Shown here: positions 44,648 to 54,400 of the stretch, piece after piece | Layout: every line of letters starts with the position of its first letter | How positions within the stretch are numbered: position 1 is the first letter of the stretch | From: Streptomyces hyaluromycini | GTDB lineage: Bacteria; Actinomycetota; Actinomycetes; Streptomycetales; Streptomycetaceae | Assembly: GCF_002217755.1 (NCBI RefSeq) | Contig: NZ_BCFL01000027.1 | Location: forward strand, 273,209 to 337,208 | Length of the DNA: 64,000 bases | Direction: 5' to 3' | Notes under the pieces: model-generated | What the model saw: only the letters and a program-made list of their open reading frames with translations | Told to the model about the DNA's origin: nothing | Databases searched by the model: none | Made by a program: the position numbers and the translations under genes

Positions 44648-46966
44648 ATGAGTGCCGTCACGGAGTTGAGCGCGCGGTCGGTACACGCCGCCATGAAGGT
44701 CCTGCACAAGCTGCCGGCCAGGCACGGGCTGGCGTTCACCGAGGTGTGGGAGCGCGTGCAGGAGATCGATCCCACCGTGAAGACGGAGTGGGACGAGGAG
44801 TTCCCGGACATCGCCACCAACGCCCGGACTAAGTTGCAGTACGACAGCATCAACCTCGTGAAGGCGGGCTGGCTCCGCAAGACGGGTCGGAAGTGGCGGC
44901 TGACCGGCCCGGGGCGCCAGGCGTTCACCGCGTACGAGGGGGACAAGGACGCGCTTCTGGCGCGCGCCTTTGCGCGGTACGGGTACTGGAGCACCGAGCG
45001 CGCGGCCTTCAATCAGGCAGCGGAGTTGCTGGAAATGCTGCCCGATCGCAATCAGTGGGTCGCGACCGCCGACCTCGCGGCGGCCGTTGGGCTGGAAGAG
45101 GAACCGCTGCGGGCCTGGATCCAGGCCGGCCGGACACTCGGCTGGCATCTCGCCTTGGGACAGGACGGAGAGGTGCCTGAGCAGCTTGAGCTGACGGAGG
45201 GCGAATACGACGAGTGGCGCATTCTGCTGGAGGAGAGCCGTGTCTACGACCTCGCGGCCTCCGGCGGCCGGGCGGTGCGAGCGAAGCTCGATCGCAGGCT
45301 GCCGACCGAGCAGCTGGCCGAGCTGGTGGCCGAGCAGGGCACCGCACCCGCGAAGACCGAACCGCCCCGTCGTGCCTGGCTGATCCGTGGCATGGACCTC
45401 GCCGGGGCACCCCTGATCCGCTCCCTCTGGCGGGACAAGGGCGTCTGCACTCTTGCCGCGGACCGCCTCCCCACCCTCGCACCGATGACGGATCCGGGCG
45501 AGGTCCGCGAGATCGTCGACACGTACTACACCGATCTGAGCCAGGCCCGCCGTAGTGAGACCGCCGCCTCCTTCCAGGCGTTCCTCTCGCGGATGCGGCC
45601 GAACGACATCGTCATCACGACCGACGGCGACCGCATCTACCTCGGCGAGGTCGGGGAGGGCGAGATGACGCAGACGGCCACCGGCGACGGGACGGTACTG
45701 CAACGTCCCGTGAAGTGGGCCAACCTTGACGACAAGCCGCTCACCCTCGACGACCTGCCCCGGCACCTCACCGGCCCCCTGGGCAATCCGAACGCGGGCC
45801 TGCTGGAAATCTCCGAGTTCACCGCGGACCTGGAAGTACTCCTCGACGAGGACCCCAGCCGAACCCCGAGCGGCGCGGTTGCCGACGCCGAACTCCCGGA
45901 CGCCACACAGGAGCTGGCCGACAAGCTGACCATGCCGGATACCGAGTGGCTCCAGGAGTGCGTCGAACTGCTGCGTGACCGGCCCCAGTTGATCCTCCAC
46001 GGCCCGCCCGGCACCGGCAAGACGTACACCGCCCTCGCGCTGGCCCGCCATCTCACCGGCGGACGTGAGGCCAACATCCGGTTGGTGCAGTTCCACCCGG
46101 CCTATTCCTACGAGGACTTCTTCGAAGGCTTCCGGCCGCGTGCCGTTCCCCTCGCGGCGAAGGAAGGAAAGGAGGGCAGGAAAGGGGCGGCCGGTTCGCG
46201 CACCGGGCACGACCGTTCACCTGGCGGGTCGGCTGACGGCCGGGGCCTGTCCGACGCCGGTTCGGGCATCGTGTTCGACCTGGTACCGGGACCGCTGAAG
46301 ACGCTCGCCGAGAACGCCGAGGACAGCAAGGGCGAGACGTTCGTCCTGGTCATCGACGAGATCAATCGTGGACACCTCGCCAAGGTCTTCGGTGAGCTGT
46401 ACTTCCTGCTCGAATACCGCAAGGAGTTCGTGCACCTGCTCTACGGCTCGGACGAGGGCCACCGGTTCCGGCTGCCTCCCAATCTCGTCATCATCGGCAC
46501 GATGAACACCACCGACCGCTCCATCGCTCTCATGGACGCGGCCATGCGTCGGCGTTTCTCTTTCATGGAACTCCACCCGGCCCGGGAGCCGGTCAGCCTC
46601 TTCCTGGCGGAGTGGCTGAAGCAGAAGCAGCTCCCGCCCGACGCCGCCGTTCTGCTCGACGCCCTCAACGCCCGTATCGAGCAGGTCCGGCTGGACGACC
46701 GGGACTTCCGGATCGGCCCCTCCTACTTCATGCGGCCCGCCGTGTACACCAACCCGAAGGGGCTGGAGCGGGTCTGGAAGCACCAGATCCTCCCGCTCCT
46801 CACGGAGCTCCACTGGGGCGACGATGACGTGGACGTGAAGGCCGAGTACGGCCTGGACGTGCTCCGGGAAGCGACTGGTCTGACCACGGAGACAGGTGAC
46901 ACGGACGGCGCGGTGCAGGCCGCGACGCTGAACGGCGTCCCGTCAGCGCCGGGGGCGGCGGAGTGA
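44648..46966 (+). CDS. mcrB: McrB-type GTPase/AAA+ subunit of a restriction system
   Basis: A 772-residue protein. The N-terminal 90 residues look like an Mrr_N winged helix (GLAFTEVWERVQEIDPTVKT). The middle has an EVE/PUA-like stretch (NDIVITTDGDRIYLGEVGEG). The C-terminal half is the McrB AAA+ motor: GPPGTGKT at 452-459, VLVIDEINRGHLAKVFGELY (Walker B), and GTMNTTDRSIALMDAAMRRR from 617. McrB uses GTP to drive McrC cleavage of modified DNA. ATG 44648 follows GGGGAGGGGG. It overlaps mcrC by four bases. A 35-residue low-complexity insert lies between Walker A and B. Confidence 0.9.
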   Translation: MSAVTELSARSVHAAMKVLHKLPARHGLAFTEVWERVQEIDPTVKTEWDEEFPDIATNARTKLQYDSINLVKAGWLRKTGRKWRLTGPGRQAFTAYEGDKDALLARAFARYGYWSTERAAFNQAAELLEMLPDRNQWVATADLAAAVGLEEEPLRAWIQAGRTLGWHLALGQDGEVPEQLELTEGEYDEWRILLEESRVYDLAASGGRAVRAKLDRRLPTEQLAELVAEQGTAPAKTEPPRRAWLIRGMDLAGAPLIRSLWRDKGVCTLAADRLPTLAPMTDPGEVREIVDTYYTDLSQARRSETAASFQAFLSRMRPNDIVITTDGDRIYLGEVGEGEMTQTATGDGTVLQRPVKWANLDDKPLTLDDLPRHLTGPLGNPNAGLLEISEFTADLEVLLDEDPSRTPSGAVADAELPDATQELADKLTMPDTEWLQECVELLRDRPQLILHGPPGTGKTYTALALARHLTGGREANIRLVQFHPAYSYEDFFEGFRPRAVPLAAKEGKEGRKGAAGSRTGHDRSPGGSADGRGLSDAGSGIVFDLVPGPLKTLAENAEDSKGETFVLVIDEINRGHLAKVFGELYFLLEYRKEFVHLLYGSDEGHRFRLPPNLVIIGTMNTTDRSIALMDAAMRRRFSFMELHPAREPVSLFLAEWLKQKQLPPDAAVLLDALNARIEQVRLDDRDFRIGPSYFMRPAVYTNPKGLERVWKHQILPLLTELHWGDDDVDVKAEYGLDVLREATGLTTETGDTDGAVQAATLNGVPSAPGAAE

Positions 46967-48459
46967 CTGCTGCGGGAGACGACGCGCAAGCCGCCCTCGT
47001 GGTCGCGGAGACGGCGGCGGTCGTCCGACCGGGCGCCCCGCTGCCCACGAGGCCTCCGCTCGCTTCCGGGACCCCGGCCGTACCGGACCCACGCCGTCCT
47101 CGGGGTGCGTCGCGTCGCGCATCCCCGGTGCCGTCGGCGAGCCCTTCGCCTCCGACCCGTCCAGCGGGTACCGGGTGGCCGGCAGAAAGACGTGCCCTCC
47201 AGCCCGTCGACGTCAGGGAGGGCGCGGGCTGGCATGCCTGGCCGCTGACCGACGCCCAGGTGGACACCCTGAACACGACGGAAGCCCGGAAACTCGTCGA
47301 CGTCCGTCCCGCTCGGGACCGCCGGGGCGGCGCACGCTGGGAAGTCCAGGCCAGACGAACCGTCGGCGCCGTCAGACTCGGCGAGGGCGACGGCATCGTC
47401 GTACTGCGCATCGCCCCGAAGATCACTGTTGACCGGCTGCTGTACCTGCTGGCCCACGCCCAGGACAGACGACTGCGCTGGCAGCCCGACCCCGTCGACG
47501 CCTCTGTCCGGAGGGATCTGTTCCCCGCGATCGCGACACTCTTCATCCGCGCCGCCGAACGGGCCCTGCGTGCCGGTCCGCTCTCCGGCTACAGCGGCCG
47601 AGAGGACACCGCGATGATGCTGCGCGGCCGACTCCGTGCCGCCGCCCAGCTCCGTCGTCGCCCCGGCCTCGCCCTGCCACTGGAGATCGCCTACGACGAA
47701 CACACCCCCGACATACCCGAGAACCAGCTCCTGCTCGGCGCCGCCCGTCGGCTCGCCCGCCGGGCGGACGTTCCGCCCGGCCTGCGTGCCAAGCTGCGCC
47801 GGATCGACGCCCGGCTCGAAGGCGTCACCGCGCCGCCACCCGGCGCCCCCGTGGCCGCCTGGACACCGAACCGGCTCAACGCCCACTACGTTCCCGCGCT
47901 GCGGCTCGCGGAGATCGTTCTGCGAGGGGCCTCGTTCGAATACGAGGACGGTCGGCACGTCAGCGTGGACGGGCTGCTGTTCAACATGGAGAAGGTCTTC
48001 GAGGACTTCCTCGCGAACACCCTCGGCGTGGCCCTCGAACGGCACATCGGTGGACGCAGCCAGCCTCATCCACGCACTCACCACCTCGACGACGCGAGCG
48101 AACACATCCTGCTGCCCGACCTGGTGCACCGGCTTCCCGGAGCAGACGGCGGTCTCCACCCCGCGATCGTCGTGGACGCGAAGTACCAGGAAGGAGTCAA
48201 GCGCGAGAACCTCTACCAGATGCTGGCGTACTGCACCTGCTTCGGGCTGGCCGAGGGGCACCTCGTGTCCGCAGCGGGCGACACCGACGGCACGCCCGTA
48301 CGTGTCCCCGTCCCCGGGGGCGCTGTCACGCTCCACCGGCACGTCCTGGACCTGAGGCTGCCGTACACCGAACTCGCCGCCAGAGTCGACGAACTGGCCC
48401 GGACGATCGCCGCGGCCCGGACGACCACCCCGCGGCCCCGGGCGAGGGCAGCGACATGA
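46963..48459 (+). CDS. mcrC: McrC-type nuclease subunit
   Basis: A 498-residue protein. A 75-residue disordered Pro-rich N terminus is unusual; the McrC fold starts near WHAWPLTDAQVDTL. The barrel region reads VGAVRLGEGDGIVVLRIAPK. The C-terminal PD-(D/E)xK nuclease is intact: Asp386 in LLPDLVHR, Asp405 and Lys407 in VVDAKYQ, then NLYQMLAY. It cuts DNA when loaded by McrB. GTG 46963 overlaps the mcrB stop, so the subunits are co-translated. Confidence 0.9.
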   Translation: MTAAGDDAQAALVVAETAAVVRPGAPLPTRPPLASGTPAVPDPRRPRGASRRASPVPSASPSPPTRPAGTGWPAERRALQPVDVREGAGWHAWPLTDAQVDTLNTTEARKLVDVRPARDRRGGARWEVQARRTVGAVRLGEGDGIVVLRIAPKITVDRLLYLLAHAQDRRLRWQPDPVDASVRRDLFPAIATLFIRAAERALRAGPLSGYSGREDTAMMLRGRLRAAAQLRRRPGLALPLEIAYDEHTPDIPENQLLLGAARRLARRADVPPGLRAKLRRIDARLEGVTAPPPGAPVAAWTPNRLNAHYVPALRLAEIVLRGASFEYEDGRHVSVDGLLFNMEKVFEDFLANTLGVALERHIGGRSQPHPRTHHLDDASEHILLPDLVHRLPGADGGLHPAIVVDAKYQEGVKRENLYQMLAYCTCFGLAEGHLVSAAGDTDGTPVRVPVPGGAVTLHRHVLDLRLPYTELAARVDELARTIAAARTTTPRPRARAAT

Positions 48460-48571
48460 CCGGCGTAGGTGTGCGTAGGGGTCGTAATCAGGACAGTTCG
48501 CCGGTAACCACCCGCGGGATCCGGCCATTCGGGCGTGGCTGTACCCGGGCCGCGAGGACCATGGACGCGCC

Positions 48572-50215
48572 ATGACGTCCCCAGCAGCCGGTCCCGAAGG
48601 ATACGCCGATCGCGCGGACGGCGCCGCGCGCGCCGACTACGGTCCCTTCGCGCACCTCACCGTCCCCAACACCGCCCTCTACCGCAGTGTGATGCGTGTG
48701 TTCACGGAGGCCAAGGAACGCTTCGCGGTGCACCTGCGGCCGGAGGACGTGTACGCGGCGCTGGCGGTGCCCGAGCGGCCGTCGGACATCGACGCCCTGG
48801 CCAAGGCACTGGACAGCCTGGACGACTGGGGCAACCTCCGCGCCGACCCGGACACGGCCCGGGTCACAACCCCTGAGGACTTCTACCGCAAACGCTTCAT
48901 CTACCAGCTCACCCAGGCAGGGGAGGCCGCCGAGGTCGCGCTGGGAACGTACGAGACGACGCTCGGCAGGCGGGGTGAACTCCAGGCCGTGGCGCTGCAC
49001 GATATCGTCAGCCAGCTGCACGCCCTACTCGTCATCGCCGCGCAGGACGAACCCGATCCGGCGAAGACCCACCTCACGCTGGTGGCACTCACGGAGCGTT
49101 TCACCGCCCTCGCCGACAACGCGCGCGCCTTCATGGGCTCCCTGCAACGCACCATCGACCTGCACGGTGTCGAGGTGGACGCCTTCCTCGCCTACAAGGA
49201 CCGCCTGATCCAGTACCTGGAGCGGTTCATCCAGGACCTGATCACGCTGGGCGGCCGGATTGCCTCGCTCATCGGGACGCTCGCCGAACAGGGCGGTGTG
49301 GAGCCGCTGTTGCGCCTCGCGGCAGCCCGGGAGGCCGTCGACGCGGCTCCCGGCGAGACCGAGGCGGCCGAGGAGGAGGCGTACCGGCGCTGGCGGGCTC
49401 GCTGGCGCGGGCTCGCCGACTGGTTCGTGTCGGAGGAGGGCAGGGAGTCGCAGGCCGGCCTGCTGCGCAGACGGGCGCTCGGGTCGATTCCACAGCTCCT
49501 GTCCGTCGTACGCCAGTTGAACGACCGGCGGGCGGGACGGACGGACCGTTCGGCGGACTTCCGGGAGCTGGCCCGCTGGTTCGCCGAAGCCCCTGACGAC
49601 GAGGCGCGGCACCGTCTGTGGCGGGTCGCTTTCGGACTGCATCCCGCGCGGCACCTGACCGTGGACGGCGACACCCTGGCGGCCCGCCAGGCCGAGCCGG
49701 TGCCCGCCGCCATCCCTTGGCGGGAGGCCGAACCACTCCGCATCAGCCCGCAGTTGCGCCGCACCGGCAGTTATGAACGCCGTGGCAAGCCGCGCCGGGT
49801 GGCAGACCGGACCGAGGCCCGTCGGCAACTGGCCGAACTCGCCGCGCGGCAGGCCCGGCAGACGGCCGAGGCCCGCGCGGCGCTCGCCACCGGCGGCGAA
49901 ACCCGGCTGTCCCGGCTCGGCCAACTGGACCCGACGGCCTTCGCCCTCTTCCTGCGGCTGCTCGGCGACGCGCTCTCGACCTGGCGTCCCGGCATGACCC
50001 GGACGGTGGCCACCAGCGGCGACGGCTCGATGGAGATCCGGCTGACCGCCCTCGACGACGGGAGCCGGGCCGAGATCCGCACCCCGGTCGGGGTGTTCCG
50101 GGGGCCGGACCATCTCGTGGAGATCATCGACCTGGCCGAGGTCCGCCGGCGCGACGGCCCCGTGGACCGCACCCCGCCCGACGACCCGGAAGACTCGGAG
50201 GGTTTCCATGGCTGA
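48572..50215 (+). CDS. jetA: Wadjet JetA (DUF2397/TIGR02677 type)
   Basis: A 547-residue protein matching the TIGR02677/DUF2397 family: YGPFAHLTVPNTALYRSVMR, then RPEDVYAALAVPERPSDIDA and LDDWGNLRADPDTARV, winged-helix modules typical of kleisins. The C-terminal part has DPTAFALFLRLLGDALS. JetA is the kleisin of the SMC complex that bridges JetC and JetB. It is the first gene of a four-gene operon and overlaps jetB by eight bases. ATG 48572 is the natural start, 112 bases after mcrC. Confidence 0.88.
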   Translation: MTSPAAGPEGYADRADGAARADYGPFAHLTVPNTALYRSVMRVFTEAKERFAVHLRPEDVYAALAVPERPSDIDALAKALDSLDDWGNLRADPDTARVTTPEDFYRKRFIYQLTQAGEAAEVALGTYETTLGRRGELQAVALHDIVSQLHALLVIAAQDEPDPAKTHLTLVALTERFTALADNARAFMGSLQRTIDLHGVEVDAFLAYKDRLIQYLERFIQDLITLGGRIASLIGTLAEQGGVEPLLRLAAAREAVDAAPGETEAAEEEAYRRWRARWRGLADWFVSEEGRESQAGLLRRRALGSIPQLLSVVRQLNDRRAGRTDRSADFRELARWFAEAPDDEARHRLWRVAFGLHPARHLTVDGDTLAARQAEPVPAAIPWREAEPLRISPQLRRTGSYERRGKPRRVADRTEARRQLAELAARQARQTAEARAALATGGETRLSRLGQLDPTAFALFLRLLGDALSTWRPGMTRTVATSGDGSMEIRLTALDDGSRAEIRTPVGVFRGPDHLVEIIDLAEVRRRDGPVDRTPPDDPEDSEGFHG

Positions 50216-51428
50216 GCAGCTCGGCGAGGTACTGGAAGGCCAGCGCGCCGCCGACCTCCAGAAGGCGGCCCGCGCCCTGCTGAAGGAACCGCTGCTGACC
50301 GTCGACGGCCCGTACCCGGACGAGTTCCGTCTGGTCCGCCGGTACGAGACGGAGCTGCGCGAGTGGTTCGATCGTAACGTCGGCTGGTCCCTGCGTGTGG
50401 ACGCGGAGGCCGCCCGGCTGCGCAAGAATCCGGGTACCCTCACCGACGCCACCCACCCGGCCCGCGAGCCGAGCCGTGCGGCTCTGCCCTTCACCCGCCG
50501 CCGCTATGTGCTGCTCTGCCTCACTCTGGCCTCCCTCGAACGTGGCGAGACACAGGTGGCCCTGGGCAGGCTCGCCGAGCAGGTGGTGCTGGCCGCCGCC
50601 GACCCTCATCTGGCAGCCGCGGGCATCACGTTCACCCTGGAGCGCCGGGACGAACGCCTCGACCTGGCGGCCGTCGTACGGCTGCTGCTGCGGTTCGGAG
50701 TACTGCGCCGGGTGGCCGGCGACGAGGAGGCGTACGTCAACGGGGCGGGTGACGTGCTCTACGACGTGCAGCGCAGGGTGCTGGCCGGGCTGCTCTCGAC
50801 CCGCCGGGGGCCGTCCATGGTGACCGCCACCGGCCTCGACGAGCGGCTGACGGAACTGACCGCCGAGGCCGCGCTGGACAGTGACGAACTCCGGTTCCGG
50901 GCGATCCGCTGGAAGCTGACCCGCCGCCTGCTCGACGACCCCGTGGTCTACTACGACGAGCTGACCGAGGACGAGATGTCCTACCTCACCCGGCAGCGCG
51001 GGTTCCTCACCGCACGCATCACCCAGATGACCGGACTCGTCCCCGAGGTGCGCGCCGAGGGCATCGCCATGGTCGACCCGCTGGACGACCTCACCGACGT
51101 ACGCATGCCGGAACAGGGCACCCGCGGTCACATCACCCTGCTGCTCGCCGGACACCTGGCCGCAGGCGAGGGACGCGTCGGCCTGGAGGAACTGGAGCGC
51201 AAGGTGCGTGAACTGGCCGTGGAGTACGGGAGTTTCTGGTCGAAGTCGGCCAAGGAGCCCGGGTCCGAGGCCGAGTCGGTCGCGTGGGCCGTCGAACGGC
51301 TCGTGGCCCTCGGGCTGGCGACCCGGACGGCCGACGGAATCATGGCCCGGCCCGCTCTGGCCCGCTACGCGGTCGGCGTCCCGCAGGTCAGGGAGAGCGG
51401 AAGCCGCGATGGCGGAGGCCGCCGGTGA
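50208..51428 (+). CDS. jetB: Wadjet JetB (DUF2398/TIGR02678 type)
   Basis: A 406-residue protein of the TIGR02678/DUF2398 family: LLTVDGPYPDEFRLVRRYET, LREWFDRNVGWSLRVDAEAA, LPFTRRRYVLLCLTLASLER and DDPVVYYDELTEDEMSYL. JetB is the KITE-like subunit that binds the kleisin. Mostly helical, no signal peptide. Its start overlaps jetA and its end lies about 50 bases before the preferred jetC start. Confidence 0.88.
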   Translation: MAEQLGEVLEGQRAADLQKAARALLKEPLLTVDGPYPDEFRLVRRYETELREWFDRNVGWSLRVDAEAARLRKNPGTLTDATHPAREPSRAALPFTRRRYVLLCLTLASLERGETQVALGRLAEQVVLAAADPHLAAAGITFTLERRDERLDLAAVVRLLLRFGVLRRVAGDEEAYVNGAGDVLYDVQRRVLAGLLSTRRGPSMVTATGLDERLTELTAEAALDSDELRFRAIRWKLTRRLLDDPVVYYDELTEDEMSYLTRQRGFLTARITQMTGLVPEVRAEGIAMVDPLDDLTDVRMPEQGTRGHITLLLAGHLAAGEGRVGLEELERKVRELAVEYGSFWSKSAKEPGSEAESVAWAVERLVALGLATRTADGIMARPALARYAVGVPQVRESGSRDGGGRR

Positions 51429-51477
51429 CTTTCCAGCCGACCGCCCACCCCGTCCCCCTACAACGAAAGGCCCGCCG

Positions 51478-54400
51478 GTGACCGCACTGCCCACCCCCGC
51501 CCCCGGCCGGTGGCGCCCCCTGCGCATCGGACTCGTCGACCTCTTCCACTACGACGTCGAGGAGTTCTGGTTCCACGACGGCAGACTCCTGCTGCGCGGC
51601 AACAACGGCACCGGCAAGTCGAAGGTGCTGGCCCTGACCCTCCCCTTCCTCCTCGACGGCGACCTCTCGGCCCGCCGGGTGGAACCCGACGGCGATCCAG
51701 GCAAACGCATGGAGTGGAACCTACTGCTCGGCGGGGAACACCCGCACCCCGAGCGGCTCGGTTACACCTGGATCGAGTTCGGCCGCCGGGACGAGACGAC
51801 CGGAGAGGAACACTTCTGCACCCTGCTGTGCGGAATGAAGGCGGTGAGCGGGCGGGGCATCGCCCGGCACTGGTTTGCCGTCACCGACCAGCGCGTGGGC
51901 CCCGGGCTCGGCCTCCTGGACGCCACGGGAACCGCGCTGTCCCGGGACCGGCTCGCCGAGGCCATCGGCGCGCACGGGATGGTCTACGACACGGCCAAGG
52001 CGTACCGCAGGGCCGTCGACGAGACCCTCTTCGGCCTGGGCGAGCGGCGTTACGGCGCACTGGTGGACCTGCTGATCCAGCTGCGTCAGCCGCAGCTGTC
52101 CAAGCGGCCCAACGAGGCGGCGCTCTCCCGCGCGCTCACGGAGGCGCTCCCGCCCATGGACCATGCGGTGATCGCCGACGTGGCCGAGGCGTTCCGGTCC
52201 CTGGACGAGGAGAAGGAGGAGCTGCGGGCGGCGAGTGAGGCGGAGCGGGCGGCCACCGCCTTCCTCGACCACTACCGGCGTTACGCGCGCGTCGCCGCCC
52301 GCCGACGGGCCCGGCTGCCCCGCAGCGAGCACGCCCGGTACGAGCAACTGCAGCGCGACCTTACGCACGCGCACGCCGACCATGAACGTGCCGTAGCGGA
52401 CCGGGCGGCGGCCGAGGAGAGGTCCGGGACACTGGAGGAGCGCATCGCCCGCCTTGCCGCGCAGGAAGCGGCACTGCGCGCCGGACCGGAGATGCGTGAC
52501 GCGCGGGCACTGGAACAGGCGGCGGCCGACGCCTCTCGTACCGCCGCCGAGCGAGTCCGGGCCGACGAGGACCTCGGGCAGGCCGAGGCCACGCATCGTC
52601 GTGCCGCGGCCAGGCTGGCCGCCGCAGGGAATCGGCAGGCCGCCGCCGAGCGGGCGCTGACCGGCCTGCGGGACCTGATCGAGGAGACCGCCCAGGCCGC
52701 CCGCATCGCCGGCCCGCTCGTGCCGGAGGGTGCCACCGAGGCCGAACTGCGCCGCACGACCGGGGAATCGACCGACCGCCGGCGCCGCACGGTCGAACAC
52801 CTGGAGCAGCTCACGGACCGTGTGGGCCGGGCGGAGGCCGAGCGCCGGGCGGCGTCGCGCCGGGCCGACGAGGCGCAGGAGGAGGTCGTGCACAGTGGCT
52901 TCCGGCAGGCAGAGGCCGAGGAGAACGCCGTCAACCAGGGACAGTCACTGATCGACCGTGTCCGCGCCCACCTCGCCGGTTGCCGGGAACTGCCGGTCCC
53001 TGATCTCTTCGGACTGCTCGACGGCCTCCAGGACTGGGTGGTCACCCTGGACGGGCCCAACCCCGCCCGTGCCACCGCGGCCGGAGCGCACCGGGCCCGT
53101 GCCGGGGAACTGGCCGACCACAGCGCCGAACTGAGCCGCCAACGTGCCGAACTGGCAGACCAGCAGGCACTGTTGGAGCGCGAGCTGGCCTCCCTTGAGC
53201 AGGGCGGACAGCCTGTTCCCGAACCGCCTCACACCCGCACACCCGGTGTGCGGGACCGGCTGGACGGAGCGCCGCTGTGGCGGCTCGTCGAGTTCCACCA
53301 CACCGTCGAAGACCGCGAACGAGCGGGTTTGGAAGCCGCGTTGGAGGCGTCCGGCCTGCTCGACGCCTGGGTCCGGCCGGACGGTACGGCGGTGGCGGTG
53401 GACGGCCACGACGTTCTCCTGCAGCCGAACGCGGCCGTCTTCGGACCGAGTCTCGCGGATGCGCTGCGTCCGGCGGTGGACCACGGCGAGGGGCCGACGG
53501 CCACCGTCGGCGAGCCGGTGGTGGGACGCCTGCTCGCCGCGATCGGCCTTGTGCCGAGCGGTGGCGAACCACCCGAAGCCCGCGTCGCGGGAACCTGGGT
53601 GTCCGGCGACGGCCGCTTCCGGTCCGGCGCGCTGACCGGAAGCTGGACCAAGCCCGCCGCCGAGTACGTGGGCGAGGGTGCGCGAGAAGCGGCCCGACGG
53701 TCACGCATCGAGGAACTGCACGCGGAACTGACTGCTCTGGGCGAGCGGACGGAGGCGGTGCAGGACGCACTGCGGGCGATGGACCTGCTCCGCCACACCC
53801 TGGACGACGAACTGGCGTCCTTCCCCGACGACGACGCCCTGCGCACCGCCCACGCGCTCGTCGCGGCGGCCGTGGATGCCACGCACCGGGCACGCGCGCG
53901 GCACGAGGAACGGACCCGGGACTTGGCTGAGGCGATCCGCGGCGCCGACGCGGCGACGGCGGAACTGACCGCCACCGCCGCCGAAGTCGGGCTCCCCGCC
54001 GACCGGGAGGCCCTGGCCGCCGTACGACGATCCCTCACCGAACTCGCCACGCTGTTGGCCACGTTCTGGCCCGCGCTGCGGGAGCGTGCTGAAGTCGAGG
54101 GGGCCGTCGCCGCCGAGCGAGTGGAGAGCGATCGGGCCGCGGAACGGACCGCCGAACTCGCGGCGCGCGCCGGTGAGGCCGCCCGCGCCGCGAACACGGC
54201 CGACGAACGCCATACGACCCTGCTCTCCACCGTGGGCGCGGCGGTCGCCGAACTCCAGCGACGTCTCGCCGAGACCGCCGCGGAGACGCGGACCTGCGCG
54301 GACGGCCTGAAGGCCGCCCGGCAGGACTGGACCGATGCCGACCGGCTCGCCAGTCACGCCGAGGGCCGCACCGAACAACTCGGCAAGGACCTGACCGAGG

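Noticed and set aside
43394..46210. Minus-strand open frame of over 900 codons across mcrB
   Set aside because: Antisense shadow of mcrB and debris; no domain apart from the DUF397 fragment, which is in a different frame.
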